Below are positions 46,123 to 54,955 of a DNA stretch of 64,000 nt, in pieces. The position numbers and the translations under genes were made by a program. Within the stretch, counting starts at the first letter, position 1. The number at the start of each line of letters is the position of its first letter. Source of the stretch: Candidatus Zixiibacteriota bacterium (GTDB lineage: Bacteria > Zixibacteria > MSB-5A5 > GN15 > FEB-12). The notes under the pieces were generated by a model. That model was given only the letters and a program-made list of their open reading frames with translations, was not told the DNA's origin and ran no database searches. The stretch spans positions 1 through 64,000 of the forward strand of contig JACZXB010000008.1 in the NCBI GenBank assembly GCA_022571845.1. Direction: 5' to 3'.

Positions 46123-47208
46123 TTAAAATATGTCGAGAGCAGGATAAAATGCAGCCAGAGCAAACCAATAAGCAATAAATGATGTAGTGGTAGTTAGCTG
46201 TTGGCCTGCTCTCGGACCGCTAACCGCCACTCCAAAAATATCCCATTTGTTGCCTTCGTTATCCTCAAGGATAATCGGCAGCGCGTTTTGAACTGCCTTA
46301 AATGTCAGCACAGAATCGTCAGCCAATTTACGACTAAAGACAACCGCCAGATTCTTACTGCTGCTTCCGGCGGCAACTACCGGCAGACCGTTAAAATCAT
46401 GAACGAAGATACTAACGCTGTCGGCAAAGTCTGAAATTCGATATGCCAAAGCGTTTCCATCGACAATTAAACTTAGCACGCGTTCCTTGCCCGGAAGTCT
46501 TGAGTCGCTATTTGATACCGGAAAAAGCAGTCGAAATTGATTTGTCCTGTAATCACCGTAAGGATAACTGCCATAGGGTCGCGAAAATCCAGTGTTGGTA
46601 GAAACTACCAATGTATTGGGATACAATTCTTTCCAAGTTTTCCAGGTTGTTTCGACAATATTAAACAATTGCGGTGTTTCGCCAATTAGCTCACCATTGA
46701 CACACTGCAGTCTCATCTGTGACCAGTTGCTCTGCGTTAATCTGTCATACGGGATAAGATTAGTGTTGTACAATAATCCCGAGACGCCAAAAGTCGTTTC
46801 GGTTCCATTTATAGTTCTGTTCCAGGCCAGGGCGCTTCCCGTAAGCGGACAATATGTAATAGCAAAAGCATTGGAAGCGATCTTGTCATTGATGATTTCA
46901 TGCCAATCTAAGATAGGATGCGGATAAGCCCTTACAACATTCCCCATTTTAATACCGACGACCAGATCAACATCTGATAGATATGAATTGGCAGGATCAT
47001 CTGCCGCTATCAAAGAGGGCTTATCAACTGAGGGAATGCCGTCCCGCCCGGGGCCTCCGTCAAAGACTTCGTTCACCGGTATTAACCAGGCTGAAGGGTC
47101 TGAACTTGCGCCTCCTAGTGAAGAACTATCATCGTCACTGCAGCCCGAAATCAAAAACAGAACTATGAAAACGAAAGCTGCTCCGAAAATGTATTGCTTT
47201 TTCATCAT
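46123..47208 (-). CDS. DUF3179 lipoprotein (cysteine form)
   Basis: A 361-residue lipoprotein (lipobox ISGC, Cys 23); ATG 47208 or the next Met are both possible starts after AAAGGAG. The DUF3179 core is complete: VVRAYPHPILDWHEIINDKI, FAITYCPLTGSALAW with the conserved Cys120, FGVSGLLYNTNLIPYDRLTQ and SNWSQM, and WKTWKELYPNTLVVS. Only one Cys is in the motif (CPLT). The domain is common in exported proteins of unknown function near redox or electron-transfer genes. It lies 117 bases upstream of the candidate selenoprotein and directly after the barrel gene. Confidence 0.9.
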   Translation of the reverse strand: MMKKQYIFGAAFVFIVLFLISGCSDDDSSSLGGASSDPSAWLIPVNEVFDGGPGRDGIPSVDKPSLIAADDPANSYLSDVDLVVGIKMGNVVRAYPHPILDWHEIINDKIASNAFAITYCPLTGSALAWNRTINGTETTFGVSGLLYNTNLIPYDRLTQSNWSQMRLQCVNGELIGETPQLFNIVETTWKTWKELYPNTLVVSTNTGFSRPYGSYPYGDYRTNQFRLLFPVSNSDSRLPGKERVLSLIVDGNALAYRISDFADSVSIFVHDFNGLPVVAAGSSSKNLAVVFSRKLADDSVLTFKAVQNALPIILEDNEGNKWDIFGVAVSGPRAGQQLTTTTSFIAYWFALAAFYPALDIF

Positions 47209-47216
47209 TTACTCCT

Positions 47217-48203
47217 TTAGAATGGAAATTTTGTATCTTTATCTGGCGGTGCGATAGTATAGAATAGTGAAAACGAAACTGTGTAGCTGGTTGTAAGTTG
47301 GGTACCGTTCAACTTCCTGTACAGAGGCAGTTCGCCTTCGCCGCGAACTCCAAACCTTTCATAAACATTCAAATTAAGGCCGGGCACGAAATTCAGCCAT
47401 TTGCCGCCGCTATTGTTTACATCATTATTATCAAAGGCATCGGCCGTAGTTGATCTGTAGCGAAGTCCCAGATTGTAATTAATGCCGGTCATATGATTGA
47501 AATTAACGGCCAGCGAGGTTACCAGTTCATTGCCAAATTTGTAGCCAAGCGAACTTTGGCCGAACCTGTCATTGGTTCCGTTAAGCCGGTACGAAAAAGT
47601 TGAATATACCGTTATGGGAAATTTTGTAAATAATCCCTGCTGCGCATGTCCCCACAACACGAAATCCCAGGCCCCTGTACCGGGCTGCATATCAGCGGCT
47701 AACAAAATATTATTACTCTTGATATCCGATTGACCAACGGGTACTTTGACACCGCCGCCGATGGATAATTGTCTGCGGTTTCGGATTGACTGAGGTAAAA
47801 CGGCATACTTAAGCAAGAATAGACCATCACCGATTCCCCGGGTGCGTACTATTTCGCTGGTGACAAAATTGGAGGTGGTTTTGCGCTCCTGCTCCAGCAG
47901 AGTAAAAAACCCGGCTATAGAAAAACGTTCAGTCAAACCATAATTGATTTCGAAAAGTCCTGATTGCACCCGGCGACTGCGGACGTCATCATCTAATTTG
48001 TCACTGCCGCTATAAACATTTGTAATGGAACTGAATTCATAGGTCAGTCCGAAATGCCAGACTCCTTCAGGTGTCGAAGGAACTTCAAGGGAACTTAGAA
48101 GCGGCGCTCCACCGCAGCTGCAAGCCTGAGGCTTGACCGCTGAAGGCAGGTAAGTAATAACTCCGATTATCAAAACAATGGTAGAAATATTTATCTTTGT
48201 CAT
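47217..48203 (-). CDS. Outer-membrane 'transporter'-type beta-barrel with CSCGG motif
   Basis: A 328-residue exported protein with signal peptide and a first mature block ACSCGGAPLLSSLEVPSTPE holding two Cys. The remainder (WHFGLTYEFSSITNVYSGSD, FEINYGLTERFSIAGFFTLL, LSIGGGVKVPVGQSDI, GYKFGNELVTSLAVNF) shows strands typical of MetA/phenol-pathway 'transporter' barrels (PF13557-like) and ends in SLFYTIAPP... with a terminal Phe. It is 8 bases upstream of the Cys-type DUF3179 gene in transcription order, so the three genes 48203 to 45046 are probably one unit. Its CxCGG may bind metal or form disulfides. Confidence 0.72.
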   Translation of the reverse strand: MTKINISTIVLIIGVITYLPSAVKPQACSCGGAPLLSSLEVPSTPEGVWHFGLTYEFSSITNVYSGSDKLDDDVRSRRVQSGLFEINYGLTERFSIAGFFTLLEQERKTTSNFVTSEIVRTRGIGDGLFLLKYAVLPQSIRNRRQLSIGGGVKVPVGQSDIKSNNILLAADMQPGTGAWDFVLWGHAQQGLFTKFPITVYSTFSYRLNGTNDRFGQSSLGYKFGNELVTSLAVNFNHMTGINYNLGLRYRSTTADAFDNNDVNNSGGKWLNFVPGLNLNVYERFGVRGEGELPLYRKLNGTQLTTSYTVSFSLFYTIAPPDKDTKFPF

Positions 48204-48530
48204 TTTCGTCGATACAACTCCTACCCTCCCCGGTCGCTCACTAATGAGATGTCAAACTACTCAAACACTTAAACCTGCATTCAGGTTCAGCTGTTTCTTT
48301 CCATAGGGTTAGTCGTTAAATCGACCAGAGTGTTACAAATGATTGCCGTGAGGTCTTAAGGTGTTGGCAGGCAATGCCTTACTCTCCACAGAAAGAGATA
48401 CAAAATTGAGGGGAGTATCGATTTATACTTTAACATAAATCAAGAAACTGTTCCTGGTATGGCTGTTATAGGGTTATAATCTATAAATAGAAAGGAAGCT
48501 GAAGGAATAACATAGCTCCGGGATTATCAC
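48204..48530. other. Divergent intergenic region
   Basis: This 327-base spacer must hold promoters for the barrel-DUF3179 unit (left) and for the DUF4846 gene (right). A TATAAT at 48475-48480 lies 50 bases before the DUF4846 start but has no good -35 box. No repeat or RNA gene was recognised. Confidence 0.5.
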
Positions 48531-49379
48531 TTGAAATTATCACTAAGAGTCACAACGTTTGCCACTTTATTTTATTTTTTGATTTCTAATCTGCAGGCAC
48601 AATCATATAGATACAATTGGGCGAATGATTACGACTCAAGCTCCGCCCTGATAAATTACATTCCATTACCAGCGGGATATAAAAGAACCGCTGTAGAAGC
48701 TAACAGCTATGCCGACTGGTTGAGACACTTGCCCGTGAAGGACGGCCAGAAGGTTTCTTATACTTACGATGGCAGACCAGCGATGTCCGAAGATGTAGTA
48801 TTTGCTGTTTTGGATATTGACATTGGCTCGAGCGATTTGCAGCAATGCGCCGATGCAATAATACGTCTGCAGGCCGAGTATTTGTACACACTCAGTAAAT
48901 TTCGTGACATTAAATATAATTTTACCAGCGGAGATACGTCCCGCTTTGATAACTGGATTAAGGGATATAGACCGCTTGTAGAAGGTAACATGGTCAGCTG
49001 GACAAAATCGGAAATAGTAGATTCGAGTTATCAATCTCTCCGCAATTATCTTTACAATGTCTTTATGTATGCCGGAACATACTCATTAGAAAAAGAAATG
49101 GACAGTGTTAAATCATACGACAGTATTCAGATCGGTGATGCCTTAATTCTTCCCGGATTCCCCGGCCACGCCGTTATGGTAGCAGACATTGTTTTCAACC
49201 AAAAATCGGGAGAAAGGTCGTATCTCTTCATTCAGGGCTATACACCGGCGCAGGATATTCACGTTATCAAAAATCCCTCACGGCAGGACGGTTTACCCTG
49301 GTTTGAATTGAAACCCAATAATAATCTGCGAATAATGCACTGGCTCTTTGATGAAAATAACATAAGGCGATTTAAATGA
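48531..49379 (+). CDS. DUF4846 exported protein
   Basis: A 282-residue protein starting at TTG 48531 with a signal peptide (KLSLRVTTFATLFYFLISNL). The DUF4846 blocks are clear: the opening INYIPLPAGYKRTAVEANSY, ADWLRHLPVKDG, and the later DLQQCADAIIRLQAEYL. A region with IQIGDALILPGFPGHAVMVA resembles cysteine-free NlpC/CHAP-like segments, but no Cys nucleophile is visible. The function of DUF4846 is unknown. It precedes the DUF2784-DoxX-deiodinase-like genes on the same strand. Confidence 0.85.
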   Translation: MKLSLRVTTFATLFYFLISNLQAQSYRYNWANDYDSSSALINYIPLPAGYKRTAVEANSYADWLRHLPVKDGQKVSYTYDGRPAMSEDVVFAVLDIDIGSSDLQQCADAIIRLQAEYLYTLSKFRDIKYNFTSGDTSRFDNWIKGYRPLVEGNMVSWTKSEIVDSSYQSLRNYLYNVFMYAGTYSLEKEMDSVKSYDSIQIGDALILPGFPGHAVMVADIVFNQKSGERSYLFIQGYTPAQDIHVIKNPSRQDGLPWFELKPNNNLRIMHWLFDENNIRRFK

Positions 49380-49420
49380 CACCTCGGGCTGAGCGGTTTA
49401 AAGAGATTCAATTCTAAGAA

Positions 49421-49822
49421 ATGTTTTACCGAATTCTGGCAGATGCAATAATGGTCATTCATTTGGCTTGGATTCTGTTTATGATCTGGGGGTTCGTGCT
49501 GACTATCAGGGGCTTTTTTCATCCGAAGTTTTTTGACCGCTGGCTGTTTAGAACAATTCATCTATCTGGGATTCTGTTTGTGTCCACGCTTGAAATATTG
49601 GGCAAATATTGCCCGCTGACTCTTTGGGAAAACGCGCTAAGAAGCCATTACAATCCAGAAACCGACTACCCCGGTTCATTTATCATAAAGCATATTGAGC
49701 AAATGATTTACCCCGATGTCTCGCCGTTGGTTGTAATTATCCCGACAGTACTAATAGCAGCTTTTATTCTGGTAGTATATGTCTTGAAACCTCCGGCAAA
49801 ACTAAGGACCTTGTTCAAATGA
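49421..49822 (+). CDS. DUF2784 family membrane protein
   Basis: A 133-residue protein with about four membrane helices. The family pattern is ADAIMVIHLAWILFMIWG, then FRTIHLSGILFVSTLEILG, and YCPLTLWENALR, typical of DUF2784. Function unknown. It overlaps the next gene by four bases (ATGA), so the two are translated together. Confidence 0.88.
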   Translation: MFYRILADAIMVIHLAWILFMIWGFVLTIRGFFHPKFFDRWLFRTIHLSGILFVSTLEILGKYCPLTLWENALRSHYNPETDYPGSFIIKHIEQMIYPDVSPLVVIIPTVLIAAFILVVYVLKPPAKLRTLFK

Positions 49823-50280
49823 ATAATATGAAAAACAATATTGATTCTCTCGACCAACACATTGCCAGCTGGATGTACAAGTATGGCATGCTGGTCTTGC
49901 GCATTTCGCTGGCGGTAGTTTTTATCTGGTTTGGAGCGTTGAAGCCACTGGGGATCAGCCCAGCCGAAGAATTGGTTAAGCGCACCGTCTACTGGTTGCC
50001 GCCAGATTTGTTTTTGCCCCTGCTTGGTTACTGGGAGGTCGCAATAGGTGTCTGCCTTTTGTATCGACCGTTAATTCGAGCGGCAATACTGCTATTGTTC
50101 CTTCAGATGCCCGGAACAATGTTACCATTAATACTTTTACCCCACGTCTGCTTTACGAAATTTCCGTTTGGTCTTACCTTAGAAGGTCAGTATATAATTA
50201 AGAACCTGATTTTGATAAGCGCCGGCTTGGTAATTGGCGGCACCGTGCGACTTCGAAACGATAAGAGTCATTTAATCTAA
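49819..50280 (+). CDS. DoxX/DUF417-like membrane protein
   Basis: A 153-residue protein with four membrane helices and an N-terminal cytosolic part. YGMLVLRISLAVVFIWFGAL and the LGYWEVAIGVCLLYRPLIRA and LEGQYIIKNLILISAG blocks match the DoxX/YkgB superfamily of small quinone- or redox-linked membrane proteins. Precise role unknown. It overlaps DUF2784 by four bases and is followed 18 bases later by the nitroreductase gene, giving a probable three-gene unit. Confidence 0.82.
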   Translation: MNNMKNNIDSLDQHIASWMYKYGMLVLRISLAVVFIWFGALKPLGISPAEELVKRTVYWLPPDLFLPLLGYWEVAIGVCLLYRPLIRAAILLLFLQMPGTMLPLILLPHVCFTKFPFGLTLEGQYIIKNLILISAGLVIGGTVRLRNDKSHLI

Positions 50281-50298
50281 GCGAATTGAGGCCAATAA

Positions 50299-50967
50299 AT
50301 GAAAGATTATAAATTTCTACCCTTGAGTACATACAAAAAATATCCTGCCGAAGAAATGAAAGCGCGCGCCAAAAACTTTTATGCCGAGATGAAACGCCGC
50401 CGCACCATCCGCGAATTTTCAACTAAACCTGTGGCTAGAGAAATCATCGAAAATTGCCTGATGACTGCCGGTACTGCCCCCAATGGCGCCAATATGCAAC
50501 CCTGGCATTTTGTGGTAGTTAGCGATGCGGAAATTAAAAAGAAAATCAGAGTCGAAGCGGAAATAATAGAAAAAGACTTCTACGAAAATCGTGCTCCTGA
50601 TTACTGGCTGGAAGCATTAGAACCTCTGGGCACCGATAAAGACAAGCCGTATCTGGAAGAGGCGCCTTACTTAATAGTTATCTTTTCACAGCGGTATACG
50701 ATTGCCAAAGACGGCAGAAAAAAACATAATTATTATTTACCTGAGTCGGTCGGGATTGCTACCGGTTTTTTGATTGCCGCCATTCACAACGCCGGATTGG
50801 TTTGCCTGACACACACCCCCAGCCCGATGGGGTTTTTAAGAAAAATATTAGACCGCCCTAAATACGAGACTCCCTTTTTGGTGCTGGTAGTCGGCTATCC
50901 CAGAGAAGACGCCAGAGTGCCGGATATCAGCAAAAAGAAATTAGAGGAAATAGCAACTTTTATCTGA
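50299..50967 (+). CDS. Nitroreductase-fold flavoprotein, iodotyrosine-deiodinase-like
   Basis: A 222-residue FMN protein. The family start [20 protein letters not shown], then [20 protein letters not shown], and the late [16 protein letters not shown] are nitroreductase-fold blocks that resemble the iodotyrosine deiodinase (IYD) branch most. In IYD an active-site lid supplies Glu, Tyr and Lys that hold the amino and carboxyl groups of the substrate. Here E91, Y95 and K116 stand in the matching spacing (EKDFY ... KPYL). I recall the same numbers from a characterised bacterial IYD, but cannot check that. It likely reduces a halogenated phenol or related substrate. It is the last gene of the DUF2784-DoxX unit. 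Confidence 0.82.
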   Translation: MKDYKFLPLSTYKKYPAEEMKARAKNFYAEMKRRRTIREFSTKPVAREIIENCLMTAGTAPNGANMQPWHFVVVSDAEIKKKIRVEAEIIEKDFYENRAPDYWLEALEPLGTDKDKPYLEEAPYLIVIFSQRYTIAKDGRKKHNYYLPESVGIATGFLIAAIHNAGLVCLTHTPSPMGFLRKILDRPKYETPFLVLVVGYPREDARVPDISKKKLEEIATFI

Positions 50968-50976
50968 ACATTCCGC

Positions 50977-52143
50977 TTAGTAACGAAAAATTGCCGCGGC
51001 TGATCTTTTCCCCGGCATCTTACTTCGCGACAAAGGATAGACCACGCCGTGGTTTATCAAAGTGTGGACAGCGGCGAAATCAAGCAGGTCTTCGTCCCCG
51101 GCATCGTGCTGGTCATGTGCTTCGACCTGATTCGAGTACTTATAGTACTTACCCCACCTCTGTTCGTTTGTTGCTACAAAAAGTGTTTCTATTCTCTTGT
51201 TATTTGCGGCGGGAATTATTTGTTCCAGTTCCGTAACCGCTTGAGTGCTGCCTAAGCTATACAACGTTTCAAATTTCTGAACCGCTTCTTTTTGAGATTT
51301 TTCAAAAATCGGTGAAGTTATTTTCCAGGCCTTTTGATGCAGTTCCGAAGCCGGCAGATTGTCCGGGTTGCCGATGATACCCTCATTTACAAGTTGTGAG
51401 TAGCGGCTGGCCTCCCGGTAGATAGGTAAAAGATATTCCACGCCGGCGATAACCAGCGGAGAGTTTTTGCTTTTAAGAAACTCGCAGACACCTTTGTCTA
51501 CCTGTTGAAAATATCTCAAAAGTCGGTCTTTCTCATCGGGGTCACCGGCACCAGTCCCAAAATACTGAGCATCACGTTTACCACCATGCCTGGAAGCGCC
51601 AGTATGGTACTGAAGTTCCTTTTGGGGAAGATCATCGTTCAGGGCTTCCGCCAGACTGCCAGGAACGCCATCAATATTAATTTCAGTGGCGCTATATTTT
51701 GTGCCCTGCAATAAGCGGACTTTGTTTTTGCTGAATGCCAATAGGTAAAACAAGCCGTCTTCGCTGAACATCGGCAGCAGAGGTTTTATATGAAACCGTC
51801 CGGAAACAAGCGCCAGTTCCTTGAAACTCAAAGGTAAACGGTAATGAAAGAATTCGTTTTCGGATCTAAACAGCGCTAATCCCTGGCTTTGATTTCTCCA
51901 GAACAATGTTTCGTCTACATATTTTTTCAGTGGTGACAAAAGTTGCCTGACTTGTGACGGACGCAAGTCCGTTTTGTTTAGTTTTTCAGAAACGATACGA
52001 AAGAGATTCTTGTAGCGGATTTGGTTTTGTCCAACTTCGCTGCCCGACACAAATGTCGGCAAATAAATTGAAATACAGAAACTCTCCTGAGTTTCCATCA
52101 ATATTCTGAGCTCTGGTGCTGTCAAAAGGTCCATTACCTGCAT
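50977..52143 (-). CDS. baeRF-family protein (archaeo-eukaryotic release-factor-like, family 3 type)
   Basis: A 388-residue soluble protein. The start LRILMETQESFCISIYLPTF, then FHIKPLLPMFSEDGLFYLLA, VRLLQGTKYSATEI, LVIAGVEYLLPIYREASRYS and ETLFVATNEQRWGKY match the bacterial homologues of eukaryotic release factor 1 (baeRF). They have the RNase-H-like and the eRF1 middle-like folds. Some are proposed to act at stalled ribosomes or in RNA-linked defence; none is well established. The C-terminal DLLDFAAVHTLINHGVVYPL is diagnostic. It converges with the deiodinase-like gene and lies upstream of lpdA in transcription order. Confidence 0.82.
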   Translation of the reverse strand: MQVMDLLTAPELRILMETQESFCISIYLPTFVSGSEVGQNQIRYKNLFRIVSEKLNKTDLRPSQVRQLLSPLKKYVDETLFWRNQSQGLALFRSENEFFHYRLPLSFKELALVSGRFHIKPLLPMFSEDGLFYLLAFSKNKVRLLQGTKYSATEINIDGVPGSLAEALNDDLPQKELQYHTGASRHGGKRDAQYFGTGAGDPDEKDRLLRYFQQVDKGVCEFLKSKNSPLVIAGVEYLLPIYREASRYSQLVNEGIIGNPDNLPASELHQKAWKITSPIFEKSQKEAVQKFETLYSLGSTQAVTELEQIIPAANNKRIETLFVATNEQRWGKYYKYSNQVEAHDQHDAGDEDLLDFAAVHTLINHGVVYPLSRSKMPGKRSAAAIFRY

Positions 52144-52198
52144 GTCTGTTTAAGACAAAACAATCTACTCTAACATCTAATAGGCTTTGTCTCCCTTT

Positions 52199-53635
52199 TT
52201 ATTTTCGCATCGGTTTATAGTAATGGGTCGACTGTCCCTCAAACATCTCAGCCGCCTCCATAACTGTTTCTGAAAGAGTCGGATGGGGATGAATAGTCAG
52301 CTCTAAGTCTGACGCCAGAGCCGCCATTTCAATCGCCAAAACGCCCTCTGTGATAAGTTCACCTGCACGTGGACCAGCAATGCCTACTCCCAGTATACGG
52401 CCGGTTTTGGCATCCACTATATGTTTGGTGAGGCCATCGGATCGGTCAAGTGTTGCCGCCCGCCCCGAAGCTCTCCAGGGAAATTTTAAAATTTTTACAT
52501 CACGCCTTTGCTCTTCGGCCTCTGTTTCGGTCAAGCCGCACCAGGCAATTTCGGGATCTGTAAAAACAACCGCCGGAATAGCTTTCGGCTCAAAGGCTGT
52601 CTTCTTACCTGCGATTGCCTCCACCGCTACTTTGCCTTCATGCGAGGCTTTATGCGCCAGCATCGGCTCACCGGCAACATCGCCGATTGCAAAGACTGAG
52701 CTTTCACCTGTTCGGCGCTGTAAATCTACTTTTATAAAACCGAGTTTATCTGTTTCTACATTTATATTTTCAAGACCAATATTTTTTGAATTCGGATTAC
52801 GGCCGATTGATATTAAAACTTTATCAAACAGTTGTTCTTTCTTTTCAACATTGTCACCCTCGAAACTGACTTTAATACCGCTATTTTCTTCAACAAGACC
52901 GACAACTTTTGTTTTAAGCAGAATTTTATCAAAAATCTTTTCTATTCTCTTCAAGAGCTCTGCTGCCAGGTCGCGGTCGGCTCCGGGTAAAATCCCATCG
53001 GTCATTTCTACGACCGTCACTTTGGAACCTAGTGCGGCATAGACTGTTCCCATTTCAAGCCCGATGTAACCTCCCCCAATTACTAACAGACTGCCCGGTA
53101 GTTCGTCCAAATCCAGCGCCGTGGTCGAGTCCAACACATTCTTGCTGTCGATTGAGATACCGGGAATGTTGGATGGTGATGAACCGGTTGCTATGATCAC
53201 GTTTTCAAACGATAGCTTATAAGATTCGTCGTCGTTGGTTTTTATTTTGAGCGTGTTGGCATTTTCAAAAGTTGCCAGGCCTCGTATATGTTCAATTTTT
53301 CTAAGTTTGGCCAGCTGTCCTACTCCGCCGGTTAATTTGCTGACGACATCATCTTTCCAGCCTCGAAGTTTACTCAGATCTATCTTAGGTTTACCGAAGT
53401 CTATCCCGAAGTTTTTAGCGTGCTCTGCCTCGCGAATAATTTCTGCCGCGTGTAAAAGTGCCTTTGATGGAATACATCCGCGATAAAGGCAAACTCCGCC
53501 GGGGTTAAGCTCGGGGTCAACGATAACTACTTTCATGCCCAGATCAGCAGCATGAAAGGCGGCTACATAACCTCCCGGTCCGCCCCCGATTATTACTAAC
53601 TGTGTCGATTTATCTTTGGTGTTCATTGCTGTCAA
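52199..53635 (-). CDS. lpdA: Dihydrolipoyl dehydrogenase (E3)
   Basis: A 478-residue FAD enzyme that reoxidises lipoyl groups of the pyruvate dehydrogenase complex with NAD. The FAD site is VIIGGGPGGYVAAFHAADLG, the redox disulfide is in GGVCLYRGCIPSKALL, the NAD site is SLLVIGGGYIGLEMGTVYAA and the C-terminal active-site block is TIHPHPTLSETVMEAAEM. The sequence is complete. It follows aceF by nine bases. Confidence 0.97.
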   Translation of the reverse strand: MTAMNTKDKSTQLVIIGGGPGGYVAAFHAADLGMKVVIVDPELNPGGVCLYRGCIPSKALLHAAEIIREAEHAKNFGIDFGKPKIDLSKLRGWKDDVVSKLTGGVGQLAKLRKIEHIRGLATFENANTLKIKTNDDESYKLSFENVIIATGSSPSNIPGISIDSKNVLDSTTALDLDELPGSLLVIGGGYIGLEMGTVYAALGSKVTVVEMTDGILPGADRDLAAELLKRIEKIFDKILLKTKVVGLVEENSGIKVSFEGDNVEKKEQLFDKVLISIGRNPNSKNIGLENINVETDKLGFIKVDLQRRTGESSVFAIGDVAGEPMLAHKASHEGKVAVEAIAGKKTAFEPKAIPAVVFTDPEIAWCGLTETEAEEQRRDVKILKFPWRASGRAATLDRSDGLTKHIVDAKTGRILGVGIAGPRAGELITEGVLAIEMAALASDLELTIHPHPTLSETVMEAAEMFEGQSTHYYKPMRK

Positions 53636-53644
53636 TTGTCTATT

Positions 53645-54955
53645 CTACTTATCTACAAACAATGTTAAGGGATGTTCAACTGCTTCGCAGACCCAGCGCA
53701 TAAAACGGGCGGCATCTGCTCCGTCGTTGGCACGATGGTCATACGAAAGAGCCAGAGGCATAATCAGTCTCGGCACAAATTCACCATTAACATAAACCTG
53801 CTGCATTGAGGCTCGGCTCACTCCGAGAATAGCCACTTGAGGCCACAGAACTATCGGTGTGAAATTACTACCGCCGATGCCGCCTTGATTCGAAATAGTA
53901 AAAGTGCCGCCATCAAGCTCGTCTGGACTTATTTTCTTATTGCGCGTGCGCTCGGCTATATCTATCAGTTCTCTGGCAAGCACGACTATGCTCTTGCTTC
54001 TAATATCGCGAATGACCGGTACCAAAAGGCCCCTGTCGGTGTCAGCGGCAATTCCTATATTGCAATACTTTCTGTATACAATTTCATTGGTGGCGTCATC
54101 TATGCTGGCATTAAAGCGAGGAAATTCACTGACAGCCTCGGCGATAACTTTCATTAGAATCGAAGTTACAGTAAGTTTGATTCCGTTATTTTTGTGGCGC
54201 TTGTTGAATTTCTTTCGAAATTCTTCGAGCTGAGTTATATCGGCCTGGTCAAACTGGGTAACGTGGGGAATTATTGACCAGGAATAGCCGGTACCACTGG
54301 CAATAAGCTGCCGGACGCGGGACATTTTTTCTCTTTCAATTTCCCCCCACTTACTTAAATCTGGCAGAGGAATAAATTCCCGGGCGCCAGACGGCTCTCC
54401 ACCTTTGGCCAGTACCAGGCGTTTTACAAACGCTTTTACATCTTCATCGGTAATGCGCTGGCCGGGGCCGGTTCCGGAAACTTTGTTGATATCTGCTCCA
54501 AGCTCCCGCGCTAATCGCCTGACTGTTGGCGACGCCGGAGCGGAGTCAGTTCCTATCGGTATATCTTTAAGCACCTCAGCTTTGGTTCTTGCTAAAGCCG
54601 GAGCTTCTGCTCTTTTTTTTTCGCTTGCTTCTTGTTTTGGTTTGCTTACTGCACTTTCTTTTTCTTTAGCAGCAGCCGGGGCAGACTTTTCTTTCTCTTT
54701 CGCAGGCTCAGCGGCAACTTCGGTTTCTATTTTTATAATAACTTTGCCGATACTGACCGTGTCACCTTTGGCAATCAAAATTTCGCTGACCTTGCCCATA
54801 AATGGTGACGGAATATCAACCACCGCTTTGTCGGTTTCAAACTCTATTAAGCCCTGCTCTTCTTTGACCAGGTCGCCTTCGGCAACCAGAATATCAATCA
54901 CGGTCCCTTCGGTTATGTTTTCACCTATGTCGGGAATGCTGACTTCTTTAATCAT
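53645..54955 (-). CDS. aceF: Pyruvate dehydrogenase E2, dihydrolipoyl acetyltransferase
   Basis: A 436-residue protein. One lipoyl domain comes first (the lipoylated Lys is in LIEFETDKAVVDIPSP), then an Ala/Glu/Lys linker, the E3-binding peripheral domain (ASPTVRRLARELGADINKVS) and the acetyltransferase core, closing with LSYDHRANDGADAARFM. The HRxxDG catalytic motif reads HRANDG. It transfers acetyl groups to CoA. The start overlaps the aceE end by eight bases. Confidence 0.95.
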   Translation of the reverse strand: MIKEVSIPDIGENITEGTVIDILVAEGDLVKEEQGLIEFETDKAVVDIPSPFMGKVSEILIAKGDTVSIGKVIIKIETEVAAEPAKEKEKSAPAAAKEKESAVSKPKQEASEKKRAEAPALARTKAEVLKDIPIGTDSAPASPTVRRLARELGADINKVSGTGPGQRITDEDVKAFVKRLVLAKGGEPSGAREFIPLPDLSKWGEIEREKMSRVRQLIASGTGYSWSIIPHVTQFDQADITQLEEFRKKFNKRHKNNGIKLTVTSILMKVIAEAVSEFPRFNASIDDATNEIVYRKYCNIGIAADTDRGLLVPVIRDIRSKSIVVLARELIDIAERTRNKKISPDELDGGTFTISNQGGIGGSNFTPIVLWPQVAILGVSRASMQQVYVNGEFVPRLIMPLALSYDHRANDGADAARFMRWVCEAVEHPLTLFVDK

